Positions 34,754-41,743 of a DNA stretch of 64,000 nucleotides are shown piece after piece. Made by a program: the position numbers and the translations under genes. The notes beneath the pieces are model-generated. The model saw only the letters and a list, made by a program, of their open reading frames with translations, searched no databases and was not told the DNA's origin. The DNA comes from an uncultured Clostridia bacterium (GTDB lineage Bacteria > Bacillota > Clostridia > UBA1381). Numbering within the stretch: the stretch's first letter is position 1; each line of letters opens with the position of its first letter. The stretch spans positions 16,939-80,938 of the forward strand of contig CANQIP010000006.1 in assembly GCA_947623955.1 (NCBI GenBank), read 5' to 3'.

Positions 34754-35761
34754 TTACATTAACTTTATGTTGCTCTCCGCGCACGCCTTGCGCATTTCCT
34801 CGGGCCATACGGACGACTGCACCTCGCCTATGTGCGCCTTGCCGAGCATGAACATACAAAGTCTCGACTGTCCGATACCGCCGCCTATCGTGTACGGCAG
34901 TTCCTTGTTCAAAAGTTTTTTATGGAATTCAAGTTCCAGTCTTTCGGGGCAGTCAGCGATTTCAATCTGCTTTTTGAGCGACTCCTCGTCAACTCTTATA
35001 CCCATGCTCGAAAGTTCGAACGCGCAGTCGAGTACGGGGCTGTAAAGGATTATGTCGCCGTTAAGCTCCCAGTCGTCGTAGTCGGGCGCTCTGCCGTCGT
35101 GCTTTTTGCCGCTTTTAAGCTCCTTGCCTATCTGCATCAGGAACACCGCCTTCTTGTCGCGGAGCAGCTTGTTTTCTCTCTCCTTCGGTTCAAGGTCGGG
35201 GTACATATCCTCCAATTCCTGCGTCGTTATGAAAACTATGTCGTCGGGGAAGTTGTTCGCTATTTCGGGGTACTTTTCGCACACTTTCTCCTGCGTACGT
35301 TTCATCGCACCGTATATGTTCTTTACGTACTTTTTAAGCGTGTCGACCGTTCTCTGGTCGTGCGTTATAACCGCCTCCCAGTCCCACTGGTCAACGTACA
35401 TCGAGTGGAGATTATCGACCTCCTCGTCGCGGCGTATCGCGTTCATATCGGTATAAAGTCCTTCGCCGACGTCAAAACCGTAGCGTCCGAGCGTCATACG
35501 TTTCCACTTCGCGAGCGAATGTACTATTTCAAGCACCTTGCCGCCTATGCAGGGCGCGTCGAAGTCAACGGGACGCTCCACGCCGTTTAAGTTGTCGTTA
35601 AGACCCGTCTCGGGGCGCACGAACAGCGGCGCGGATATTCTCTGAAGATTTAACGCCTCCATTATTTCCTTCTGGAATGTGTCCTTTATGAATTTTACGG
35701 CTCTCTCCGTCTCTCTGCCGCTAAGTTTCGGGCTGTAGTTTTCGGGAATTTGTAATGACAT
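34754..35761 (-). CDS. asnA: Aspartate-ammonia ligase (asparagine synthetase A)
   Basis: The protein has 335 aa and belongs to the class-II-synthetase-like AsnA family. Signatures include [63 protein letters not shown] and the C-terminal [14 protein letters not shown]. It makes asparagine from aspartate, ammonia and ATP in the cytoplasm. The ribosome site GGAGAA overlaps the end of the DUF896 gene, so the two are coupled. asnS follows after 13 nt. Confidence 0.95.
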   Translation of the reverse strand: MSLQIPENYSPKLSGRETERAVKFIKDTFQKEIMEALNLQRISAPLFVRPETGLNDNLNGVERPVDFDAPCIGGKVLEIVHSLAKWKRMTLGRYGFDVGEGLYTDMNAIRRDEEVDNLHSMYVDQWDWEAVITHDQRTVDTLKKYVKNIYGAMKRTQEKVCEKYPEIANNFPDDIVFITTQELEDMYPDLEPKERENKLLRDKKAVFLMQIGKELKSGKKHDGRAPDYDDWELNGDIILYSPVLDCAFELSSMGIRVDEESLKKQIEIADCPERLELEFHKKLLNKELPYTIGGGIGQSRLCMFMLGKAHIGEVQSSVWPEEMRKACAESNIKLM

Positions 35762-35764
35762 GGT

Positions 35765-35941
35765 TCATTCTCCTTTATTTTTTATTTCGATGCTGTCAAG
35801 CGTGCTTTTAAGATTTGCGCGCACGGCAGCAAGATATTCTTTCCTTAACGCGTCTCTCTCGACGATTTCATCGTCTGTAAGACCCTCTTCCCTCGCCTTT
35901 TTCGCGAGAGCGTTTATTCTGTCTATTTTCGCTTTTTCCAT
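35765..35941 (-). CDS. Small DUF896 (YnzC-family) protein
   Basis: This 58-aa protein was read directly from the minus strand. It starts at ATG 35941 (MEKAKIDRINALAKKAREEG), continues LTDDEIVERDALRKEYLAAV and ends in TGA 35767-35765, 3 nt before asnA. The DRINxLAxKAREEGLTxxExxERxxLRxEY pattern is the DUF896/YnzC family, small helical proteins of Firmicutes linked to the SOS region in Bacillus but of unknown function. GGGAGA lies upstream, with a good promoter beyond it. It is probably the first gene of the asnA-asnS operon. Confidence 0.85.
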   Translation of the reverse strand: MEKAKIDRINALAKKAREEGLTDDEIVERDALRKEYLAAVRANLKSTLDSIEIKNKGE

Positions 35942-35972
35942 ATTTTAGCATCTCCCGTGCATAGATAAGTGT

Positions 35973-36001
35973 ATTATACATCAAATCGGATGAATTTTCA
36001 A
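35973..36001 (-). promoter_or_regulatory. Promoter of the DUF896-asnA-asnS operon
   Basis: On the minus strand TTGAAA (36001-35996), 17 nt, TATAAT (35978-35973). The 34-bp direct repeat begins 9 nt upstream of the -35 box. Confidence 0.75.
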
Positions 36002-36009
36002 GTAAAATG

Positions 36010-36043
36010 TGCGGACAATCTGCGTTTTTCGGAAATTTGCATA
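36010..36043. repeat. 34-bp direct repeat, left copy
   Basis: This stretch begins TGCGGACAATCTGCG and ends AAATTTGCATA. An identical copy lies at 38148-38181. The two flank exactly the GntR/ABC module. Confidence 0.9.
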
Positions 36044-36058
36044 ATACAGCTGCAAAGC

Positions 36059-36093
36059 AAAAAGACACATCGACTCAAATCGCGTGTCTTTTT
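36059..36093. terminator. Terminator of the ABC module
   Basis: AAAAAGACAC (36059-36068) pairs with GTGTCTTTTT (36084-36093). A and T tracts on both sides make it bidirectional; it follows the permease gene. Confidence 0.8.
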
Positions 36094-36112
36094 ATCGGTA
36101 CGATCGCCAAAT

Positions 36113-36808
36113 TCAATTACCTTCCCTGTGTCTGAGATAGAGCAGATTTGTGAGGTAAAACAATACAGCCATTATAAGGCATATTAAAATATGAATAATG
36201 GCCGGACGCGCAAACATCGTTTTCTCAAAGAAAAACATTTCCGCACCGCGCAGAACAGGTATGGGTGTGAACACGCTAACCACCGCCGCAATTAGGATAT
36301 CCGCCGCCCAGCCGTACCACTTTGTCTGCATAAATGCCAGCGTGTGTACCGTCGCCTGTATCAGAAGGATAAACGTGAGCTGCGAAAAGAATGTGTCAAA
36401 AATGCTCGTGTTCCAGCCAAAAATATCTATTATACCGTAAAAATTATATCCGATTTTGTTTAACGGAATATCAACAAAATAATACGCCAGTGTGCCGACA
36501 ATACTTATAATCAGTGCAAAAATAACGTAGTTTAACGCACATGCCGAAAAAAATGTCTTTTTTTTCACGCCGATATTCATCAGCTTACCGTAATTTACTG
36601 TCGCAATCAAAACGGGAGCAATCAAAGGAATTATGTAAAGCATGCTGTACGGGGATATGGTAAAAATATCTTTTGACCCCATCACCGTGTCGACAAACAA
36701 ATCCACTATCATAGCAATGACGCATATTCCGGCGGCAAGATACGCAATCCATGTAGTATAGCGAAAATTAACCCATGAAACGGCAAAATACTTTTTCTGC
36801 TTATTCAT
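36113..36808 (-). CDS. ABC-2 type transporter membrane subunit
   Basis: The protein has 231 aa with six hydrophobic segments, as in ABC-2 permeases such as YtrC/D or BcrB-type subunits. There are no soluble domains. It overlaps the ATPase stop by 8 nt, so it is translationally coupled and is the obvious partner of that ATPase. The substrate is unknown; YtrA-regulated relatives respond to cell-wall antibiotics. The DNA is visibly more AT-rich than the surrounding genes, in keeping with a module acquired as a unit. Confidence 0.75.
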   Translation of the reverse strand: MNKQKKYFAVSWVNFRYTTWIAYLAAGICVIAMIVDLFVDTVMGSKDIFTISPYSMLYIIPLIAPVLIATVNYGKLMNIGVKKKTFFSACALNYVIFALIISIVGTLAYYFVDIPLNKIGYNFYGIIDIFGWNTSIFDTFFSQLTFILLIQATVHTLAFMQTKWYGWAADILIAAVVSVFTPIPVLRGAEMFFFEKTMFARPAIIHILICLIMAVLFYLTNLLYLRHREGN

Positions 36809-37646
36809 TTTTATCCCCTCCCACCATTTTTATAAACAGTTCCTGTAATGACATATCGGTAATCTCCGCGTCGGCAGGGTTCTCAATCCTGTCGTCGTAA
36901 ACATACGCAGTCATATATTTCCCTATATTCTCCGTATCGAGCACATTGAGCCGCTCTGACGTTCTTTGCACCGCCTCTTTAATTCCCGTAATCTTATATG
37001 CTTTTTCCGTTATGCTGTTTATATCCTCGTTCATGACCGGTTTCCCGTTGTCAATCATAATTATTTGACCGCACACCGACGCAATTTCATCAACCAAATG
37101 CGTGGAAACGATAATAATTCTCGGATGTTCCGTAAAACTCTCGTAAAGCAATTCATAAAATTCCTTGCGCATAACCGCGTCAAATCCGAGAACGGGTTCG
37201 TCGAGAAGGATAATGTCGGCGTTGCTCGCAAGCGAAATAACGGTGGTGATCATCGTCTTTGTTCCGAAGGACAGCGTGTTATACTTCTTGCTTTTGTCAA
37301 GCCTGAACTTCTCAATCATCCGCATCGCAAATTTCATATCAAAATCAGTGTCAACATCAGCCGCAAACTCAATGAGTTTTTTGATCCGCATGTTGAACTG
37401 TGGTTTAGCAGCTTCGATATATCGCACGTTTTCCGGCATATTGAGTGCGCTCACCCTCGCTCCCGCAACATATATTTCTCCCTCGCTCGCGGACAGCTTT
37501 CCCGCAAGCAGTTTCATTAAGGTGGTCTTTCCGGCTCCGTTTCTCCCCAGCAGACAGTAAATCTTTTTATCGCGCAGATTTATCGTTAAATTATTGATTG
37601 CCGTACAGTCTCCGTAGCGCTTTGTAACATTTGAAAATTTAATCAT
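36801..37646 (-). CDS. ABC transporter ATP-binding protein
   Basis: This 281-aa protein has Walker [13 protein letters not shown], a signature loop reading LSFGTKTMI instead of the usual LSGGQ, Walker B IILLDEPVLGFD and the His switch in VSTHLVDE. The altered signature is common in the YtrB/BcrA-like group. A C-terminal ~70-residue extension follows the nucleotide-binding domain. It overlaps the GntR gene (8 nt) and the permease gene (8 nt), a tightly coupled three-gene operon. The likely role is export of, or resistance to, an envelope-active compound; this is inferred from the YtrA-type regulator. Confidence 0.88.
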   Translation of the reverse strand: MIKFSNVTKRYGDCTAINNLTINLRDKKIYCLLGRNGAGKTTLMKLLAGKLSASEGEIYVAGARVSALNMPENVRYIEAAKPQFNMRIKKLIEFAADVDTDFDMKFAMRMIEKFRLDKSKKYNTLSFGTKTMITTVISLASNADIILLDEPVLGFDAVMRKEFYELLYESFTEHPRIIIVSTHLVDEIASVCGQIIMIDNGKPVMNEDINSITEKAYKITGIKEAVQRTSERLNVLDTENIGKYMTAYVYDDRIENPADAEITDMSLQELFIKMVGGDKNE

Positions 37647-38010
37647 AATCCCTCACCTCTGAAATAATTTTTAAAAGATCTTGTTTTTTGATATTAAGTT
37701 TTTTTGCCTCTGTTATGATTTCCGAAACGGAATTTTCATAAAAACGCTTCGTTCTTTCGGCAATAATCATATCCTTTGCACCTTCTGCCACACACATTCC
37801 GATACCTCTTTTCTTGTAGACAATACCCTCATCTTGCAAAAGGCTGACGCTTTTCATCGCGGTAGCCGGATTTACCGAATACAGCTTTGCTATCTGCGTT
37901 GTTGATATTATAAGCTCGTTGGCGGAATACACGCCACACATAATATCGTCCTTAATGTTTTCTTTGATTTGGATAAAAATTGGCGCGGCAGTATTATTAA
38001 CTGTCAACAA
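37639..38010 (-). CDS. GntR-family regulator, YtrA subfamily
   Basis: The protein has 123 aa. Two adjacent TTG codons (38010 and 38007) lie 5 and 8 nt after GGAGG; the exact start is one of these. IFIQIKENIKDDIMCGVYSANELI with TTQIAKLYSVNPATAMKSVSLLQDEGIVYKKRGIGMCV is the GntR winged helix. The short C-terminal helical tail is typical of the YtrA subfamily, which regulates adjacent ABC transporters. A 38-nt near-perfect palindrome lies directly downstream of the -10 box of its promoter, an ideal repressor site. Confidence 0.9.
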   Translation of the reverse strand: MLTVNNTAAPIFIQIKENIKDDIMCGVYSANELIISTTQIAKLYSVNPATAMKSVSLLQDEGIVYKKRGIGMCVAEGAKDMIIAERTKRFYENSVSEIITEAKKLNIKKQDLLKIISEVRDYD

Positions 38011-38026
38011 TTCTTCCTCCTTCCAT

Positions 38027-38064
38027 GTTATTAGGTTATTTAGTCAACTAATTAACCTAATAAC
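38027..38064. promoter_or_regulatory. Long palindromic operator of the YtrA-type regulator
   Basis: GTTATTAGGTTA (38027-38038) is mirrored exactly by TAACCTAATAAC (38053-38064). The middle holds TTAGT-CA-ACTAA. In all 17 of 19 base pairs match. It sits between the -10 box (38065-38070) and the GntR ribosome site, about at the transcription start. Confidence 0.85.
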
Positions 38065-38093
38065 ATTGTACACAATCATATGATTTATGTCAA
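38065..38093 (-). promoter_or_regulatory. Promoter of the GntR/ABC module
   Basis: On the minus strand TTGACA (38093-38088), 17 nt, TACAAT (38070-38065). Confidence 0.8.
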
Positions 38094-38147
38094 GATAAAT
38101 TTTTGAAATTTACCAATATATAACGTCCGACGTGCGAATGTTTTTTT

Positions 38148-38181
38148 TGCGGACAATCTGCGTTTTTCGGAAATTTGCATA
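38148..38181. repeat. 34-bp direct repeat, right copy
   Basis: Identical over 34 bases to 36010-36043, same orientation. It lies just upstream of the small Cys-rich peptide gene and may contribute to its promoter. Confidence 0.9.
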
Positions 38182-38217
38182 GTATATACTACAAAACCTT
38201 GAAAGGAGGACCTTGAA

Positions 38218-38340
38218 ATGAATTGTAACAATCACTGCGGATTTGATTTTGATATGATTTTGTGGGTTCTTATCATCATCATTATCGTAAGCTTTACATG
38301 CGGCTGTAACGGCTGCGGCGGCTGCAACGGCTGCAACTGA
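38218..38340 (+). CDS. Cys-rich 40-residue membrane peptide
   Basis: Read directly: ATG 38218 follows GAAAGGAGG at a good distance and the frame ends in TGA at 38340. MNCNNHCGFDFD is followed by a hydrophobic helix (MILWVLIIIIIVSF) and a tail of alternating Cys (CGCNGCGGCNGC). In all there are eight Cys in 40 residues. The plan resembles small sporulation-associated or YjcZ-like peptides of Firmicutes with a single helix, but no exact family can be named. It has its own strong terminator and lies just before spo0A. A metal-binding or disulfide role of the tail is only a possibility. Confidence 0.75.
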   Translation: MNCNNHCGFDFDMILWVLIIIIIVSFTCGCNGCGGCNGCN

Positions 38341-38349
38341 TTAAGCCAT

Positions 38350-38375
38350 GACCGCCCCGCGGGGCGGTCTTTTTT
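38350..38375 (+). terminator. Strong Rho-independent terminator
   Basis: GACCGCCCCG (38350-38359) pairs with CGGGGCGGTC (38360-38369) with virtually no loop, followed by six T. Confidence 0.88.
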
Positions 38376-38427
38376 ATGTCAGCTTTTTTACAATTTTAAC
38401 TTTTTTCCCAATTTTTTTGAAAAAGAC

Positions 38428-38484
38428 TTGATTTTATTTCCAGAATATGGTAATATTATCCCGAAATGGAAAATATTTCCATTT
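38428..38484 (+). promoter_or_regulatory. Promoter and dyad upstream of spo0A
   Basis: TTGATT (38428-38433), 17 nt, TAATAT (38451-38456). A 21-nt perfect dyad follows at 38464-38484 (core TGGAAA-ATA-TTTCCA), about 8 nt after the -10 box. That is a repressor-like position or a hairpin at the 5' end of the transcript. Confidence 0.6.
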
Positions 38485-38510
38485 TTGTATGCAAATAGGA
38501 GGAAAGAGTT

Positions 38511-39302
38511 ATGAATAACAAAATATCAATTCTTGTAGCGGATGACAACAAAGACGTAAGGGAGGAGCTTTGCTCGTACATAACGGCTCAGCCGGATATG
38601 CGCCTCGCGGCGGAGGCGGCTGACGGTGAGGAGGCGTATGAGATGATACTCGAAACGCGTCCCGACGTGGTTATCCTTGACCTTATCATGCCAAGGCTTG
38701 ACGGAGTGGGCGTTCTCAAAAAGCTCGGCTCGTCACCGCTGCCGAAACGTCCGAAAATAATAATCTACTCCGCGTCGTCGGTGGCTATCAATATGGCTGC
38801 CACGGTTACGCCGTCGGCGGACTATTGCCTGTTAAAACCGCAAAGCCCCGAGCGCGTATGCGAGGCGGCGCGCGACCTTACCGCGTCGGTCATCGTGTCA
38901 AAGATACCCGTCGCGGCAAAGCTTACCGCCGCTGCCGAATCAAGGAACGAGCCCGCCGACCTTGAAACAGTCGTTACCGATTTTATACACGAGCTCGGCG
39001 TTCCCGCGCATATTAAGGGCTACCAGTATATCCGCAGCGCGATTATGATGGTTGTGGAAAATATGGATTTGCTTAATTTTATCACGAAACAGCTATACCC
39101 CGAAATCGCGAAGGCTTACGGCACTACGGCGAGCCGCGTCGAGAGAGCGATAAGACATTCGATCGAGGTTGCGTGGAGCCGCGGTAAGCCTGAGGTTATG
39201 AACGAGATTTTTGGTTACACCATTCACACCGGCAAGGGTAAACCGACAAATTCGGAGTTTATAGCCATGGTCGCCGACAGAATACGCCTAACGCTGAAGT
39301 GA
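38511..39302 (+). CDS. spo0A: Sporulation master regulator Spo0A
   Basis: The protein has 263 aa with AGGAGGAAAG before the ATG. The receiver domain has Asp11/Asp12, phosphoacceptor Asp57 ([12 protein letters not shown]) and Lys in YCLLKPQ. The Spo0A C-terminal DNA-binding domain follows with [41 protein letters not shown] and [19 protein letters not shown], very close to the family. Phosphorylated Spo0A commits cells to sporulation. spoIVB, which is usually just upstream in Bacilli and many Clostridia, is absent here; the neighbours are a small Cys-rich gene and a candidate toxin-antitoxin locus. No clear terminator was found immediately after the stop. Confidence 0.96.
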   Translation: MNNKISILVADDNKDVREELCSYITAQPDMRLAAEAADGEEAYEMILETRPDVVILDLIMPRLDGVGVLKKLGSSPLPKRPKIIIYSASSVAINMAATVTPSADYCLLKPQSPERVCEAARDLTASVIVSKIPVAAKLTAAAESRNEPADLETVVTDFIHELGVPAHIKGYQYIRSAIMMVVENMDLLNFITKQLYPEIAKAYGTTASRVERAIRHSIEVAWSRGKPEVMNEIFGYTIHTGKGKPTNSEFIAMVADRIRLTLK

Positions 39303-39337
39303 CGCGGTTGTTTTAAAAATCCGTAAAGAACGGTTTA

Positions 39338-39366
39338 TTGAAACGTAACATTATTTATGATAAAAT
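39338..39366 (+). promoter_or_regulatory. Sense promoter of the candidate type I toxin
   Basis: TTGAAA (39338-39343), 17 nt, TAAAAT (39361-39366). The predicted start lies inside or just before the stem-loop at 39371. Confidence 0.65.
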
Positions 39367-39370
39367 ATAT

Positions 39371-39439
39371 CCGCCGCAAGATTGCGGCGGATAACAGGAG
39401 CGGCGGCGACTGTTCCGACACCTCTACAGATAGGAGGTG
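39371..39439 (+). promoter_or_regulatory. Toxin mRNA leader: 5' stem-loop and ribosome-site hairpin
   Basis: A perfect hairpin, CCGCCGCAA-GA-TTGCGGCGG (39371-39390), would cap the 5' end of the transcript. A second stem, CACCTC (39419-39424) with GAGGTG (39434-39439), hides the GGAGG ribosome site 6 nt before the ATG. GCGACTGTTC (39406-39415) matches GCGACTATTC downstream (39540-39549) in nine of ten positions, so the antisense RNA could also pair with the leader. Confidence 0.6.
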
Positions 39440-39445
39440 CTTTTT

Positions 39446-39520
39446 ATGGATTTTAATATTTTACTTAACCTGATTGAATTACTTATAATATACGAAATTA
39501 TTAAAAGCATAAGAAAATAG
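39446..39520 (+). CDS. Candidate type I toxin, 24-residue hydrophobic peptide
   Basis: ATG 39446 follows TAGGAGGTGC and the frame stops at TAG 39518-39520. MDFNILLNLIELLIIYEI is an almost unbroken membrane helix followed by the basic end IKSIRK, the usual shape of small membrane-active toxins such as Fst/Ldr types, though it does not match their sequence. It has its own promoter, a structured leader that hides the ribosome site and a convergent promoter on the opposite strand. This layout is what suggests a toxin-antitoxin pair. Other explanations are a regulatory peptide of spo0A expression or a chance short frame. No experimental link is known. Confidence 0.55.
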   Translation: MDFNILLNLIELLIIYEIIKSIRK

Positions 39521-39592
39521 TCGCCCCGCCTGCCATGGAGCGACTATTCATTTAGTTTTACCATCGCGGAACGGTCAAAACCGCTCTTTGTT
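39510..39592 (-). ncRNA. Candidate antisense antitoxin RNA
   Basis: Predicted from a consensus-like minus-strand promoter (39627-39599) that reads toward the toxin gene, with a shared inverted repeat as its end. The RNA of roughly 80 nt would overlap the last codons and 3' end of the toxin message and carry the complement of the leader repeat. This matches the convergent organisation of the Enterococcus par locus. Ends are estimates. Confidence 0.5.
39517..39547. terminator. Shared inverted repeat between toxin and antisense RNA
   Basis: ATAGTCGC (39517-39524) pairs with GCGACTAT (39540-39547), 15-nt loop. T tracts on both sides are weak (ATTTTCTT on the minus strand, TCATTTAGTTTT on the plus), so efficiency is uncertain. 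Confidence 0.55.
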
Positions 39593-39598
39593 ATCTTT

Positions 39599-39627
39599 AA
39601 TATATCATGTTTTGTTCGTTTTGTCAA
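39599..39627 (-). promoter_or_regulatory. Promoter of the candidate antisense RNA
   Basis: On the minus strand TTGACA (39627-39622), 17 nt, TATATT (39604-39599). The -35 box overlaps the last codons of the pyruvyl-transferase gene. Confidence 0.65.
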
Positions 39628-40601
39628 TTATTTTCTTCAAGATATTCCTTAAATTTACCGATATGCTCCGACGCGGCTTTGACCACATCGTCGCCCACTT
39701 TAAAATCCGTCGGGTTTAGCAGCGCGTCCGTCACCTCTTGCACGGGCAGACTGCCCGATTTGTATATTTTGCTTGTCACGCCCGTCTCGCGCAGTGCGTC
39801 CTCCGTTTTTTGTGAATACGATACGGCTGTGAACGGTACGCCCATACGCGCGGCGAGTACCGACGCGTGCAGACGCACGCCGAGTATCGCGGCACAGCGT
39901 TTCATCGCGCAAAGCATACCGCTTATCGTTTCATATTGTATAATGTCGGCTTTGTCACCTGTGCGCATCGTTTCCTTTACGCGTTTCGCGGCGAGAATGT
40001 CGTTTTCCATACCGCCGTCAAAGCACAAAATAAGCGTTTTGCCGCCCGTTGCCGCGATATAACGGTCGGCAATCTCCGCAAGCGCGTCACAGTCAGCCGT
40101 ACCGCGCACCGCTATTCCGAGCAGGTTTTCCCTCTTTACATCGGGTATCATATCGTCAGGCAGCGAAAACACAATATCGGGTCGGCATACCGCGTTTTTT
40201 TCGGGAAAATACCTGTTCATGTATTCGAGCGACCGCGCATCGCGCACCGTCACAAAATCAAACCGCGACAGGTGCTTTTTCACAGCCGCCTCGCCTATTG
40301 CGTTAGCGAACGGCCCTATATTGCAGCTTATCACGGCGCGTCTCGGCGCGTATTTTTCCTCGCGGCAAGCGTCGCGCAAACGGTACGCCGCGCCCAATGT
40401 GTTATATATCACAAAGCCCGAGCCCGTCACCTTTAAATAAACGTCAAAACCGCTTTTCGCCTGTGTGTACCGTACATTTTCAATATCTATTTCACGCGAC
40501 GAAACATAAAGCTCATGTTCCTCAAGTCCGCGTGCGGCGAGCGTAAGCATTAAATCGTCGCCGAAATTACGGTCAAAATAGCCGTCGAGAAGTATTTTCA
40601 T
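39624..40601 (-). CDS. Polysaccharide pyruvyl transferase family protein
   Basis: The protein has 325 aa. MKILLDGYFDRNFGDDLMLTLAARGL at the N-terminus and a C-terminal ISGMLCAMKRCAAILGVRLHASVLAARMGVPFTAVSYS are the paired signatures of the CsaB/WcaK pyruvyl transferase family (the latter with the conserved GxRxH). These enzymes add ketal-pyruvate from phosphoenolpyruvate to a sugar of a wall or surface glycan; in Firmicutes such groups can anchor SLH proteins. The start overlaps the GT2 stop by 4 nt, so the two are coupled. The sugar acceptor is not known. Confidence 0.88.
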   Translation of the reverse strand: MKILLDGYFDRNFGDDLMLTLAARGLEEHELYVSSREIDIENVRYTQAKSGFDVYLKVTGSGFVIYNTLGAAYRLRDACREEKYAPRRAVISCNIGPFANAIGEAAVKKHLSRFDFVTVRDARSLEYMNRYFPEKNAVCRPDIVFSLPDDMIPDVKRENLLGIAVRGTADCDALAEIADRYIAATGGKTLILCFDGGMENDILAAKRVKETMRTGDKADIIQYETISGMLCAMKRCAAILGVRLHASVLAARMGVPFTAVSYSQKTEDALRETGVTSKIYKSGSLPVQEVTDALLNPTDFKVGDDVVKAASEHIGKFKEYLEENN

Positions 40602-41545
40602 TTTTGCCCCCTCCCGCCGTACAGCTTAACCAATTTCACTTTGACGCCAAGCGGCGCGTAAAGCAGCACGGCAAGAAACAGCCGACGCTTTACGCCGCAC
40701 CCGCGCTTTAACGCCGTCTTTAAATACCCCTTAAACTCGCCGCCCGCGAGCATATCCCTTGCCGCCGCGCAGTCAGCCGCGCTGTACGAAAGCACCATCG
40801 CCGCAGTGTACGCAGCCGCGCCTTTCATATCGTCCGGCGCGTCCGCTATGTAATCACGGAACAGCAAACGAAGTCCCGCGAGACGCTCGTCCGCGTTTTT
40901 GTGAAGGTGGCTCGTCTCGCTCTGATAATAGAGGTAAAGCGGGTCGGCGATAAATGTCACGCGCCTTACGCGGCTTATAAGCTCCAGATTAAACAGCAAA
41001 TCCTCGGAAAAATATTTTTTAGTGTCCCCGAAACGCAGCGTACCGACCGTTTCCCTTTTTATCAGCTTGTTGCACACCTCGTAGCTGTGGCGGCACGTCG
41101 CGAAATATTTATCGGCGTACGCGCCACGGTCGGTTATCTCAACTGTTTCGTCGAGCAGCGGCAGCTGCACCCTGCAGCCGTCGGGATAAATGTCGAATAT
41201 GTTGCACTGCACAACGTCCGCGTCATTACTCTTTGCCGCCGCGTACATTTTTTCGAGCATATCCTTTTCAATCTCGTCGTCCGCGTCAATGAACGCGTAA
41301 TACTCCCCCGACGACGCGTCCATACCCGTATTTCGGGCGTAACCCTGACCGCCGTTAGGCACGGTAAAAAGGCGGATACGGCTATCGCCTTGCGCCGTCA
41401 CAATATCCGCCGTGCCGTCGGTCGAGCCGTCGTTTACAACGATTATCTCGATATCCGCGAGCGTCTGCGCCGTCACGCTGTCAAGGCAGCGTTTTATCGT
41501 TTTCTCGCCGTTGTACACGGGTATTATAACGCTCACCTTTGCCAT
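40598..41545 (-). CDS. Glycosyltransferase family 2
   Basis: The protein has 315 aa with a GGAGG site. GT-A fold: KVSVIIPVYNGEKTIKRCLDSV, IEIIVVNDGSTDGTADIV, then the metal-binding FIDADDEIEKDML (DxD type) and YFSEDLLFNLELI. The C-terminal ~100 residues are Ala/Arg/Tyr-rich with a final amphipathic helix that may touch the membrane. It is coupled to the pyruvyl transferase and divergent from a second GT2. Confidence 0.9.
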   Translation of the reverse strand: MAKVSVIIPVYNGEKTIKRCLDSVTAQTLADIEIIVVNDGSTDGTADIVTAQGDSRIRLFTVPNGGQGYARNTGMDASSGEYYAFIDADDEIEKDMLEKMYAAAKSNDADVVQCNIFDIYPDGCRVQLPLLDETVEITDRGAYADKYFATCRHSYEVCNKLIKRETVGTLRFGDTKKYFSEDLLFNLELISRVRRVTFIADPLYLYYQSETSHLHKNADERLAGLRLLFRDYIADAPDDMKGAAAYTAAMVLSYSAADCAAARDMLAGGEFKGYLKTALKRGCGVKRRLFLAVLLYAPLGVKVKLVKLYGGRGQK

Positions 41546-41623
41546 ACCTTCCGCCTCCTTTACATCATCTGGTTTTATTTTACCATTTCACGGCGTGAAA
41601 TTCAATACGCAGTAGCGAAAAAT

Positions 41624-41681
41624 TCGCGGTCTCACCGTGAAATAATCACGGTCTTACCGCGAACTTTTTGCGGTCTTATTG
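41624..41681 (+). promoter_or_regulatory. Three 22-nt iterons upstream of the GT2/flippase operon
   Basis: CGGTCTCA (41627), CGGTCTTA (41649) and CGGTCTTA (41671) recur at exactly 22 nt. The first two sit in dyads (CGGT CTC ACCG and CGGT CTT ACCG) with outer TTC/GAA symmetry. The third touches the -35 box at 41679. This is the layout of a regulator that binds side by side on one face of the helix. Confidence 0.65.
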
Positions 41682-41707
41682 ACTGGTACCGAAGTTTATG
41701 ATATACT
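41679..41707 (+). promoter_or_regulatory. Promoter of the GT2/flippase operon
   Basis: TTGACT (41679-41684), 17 nt, TATACT (41702-41707). Confidence 0.72.
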
Positions 41708-41743
41708 TTATTGTGGATAATTATGCTAAAGGAGGACGCGCAA

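Noticed and set aside
35942..36112. Small gene between DUF896 and the permease
   Set aside because: The stretch is accounted for by a promoter, the 34-bp repeat and a terminator; no frame with a ribosome site.
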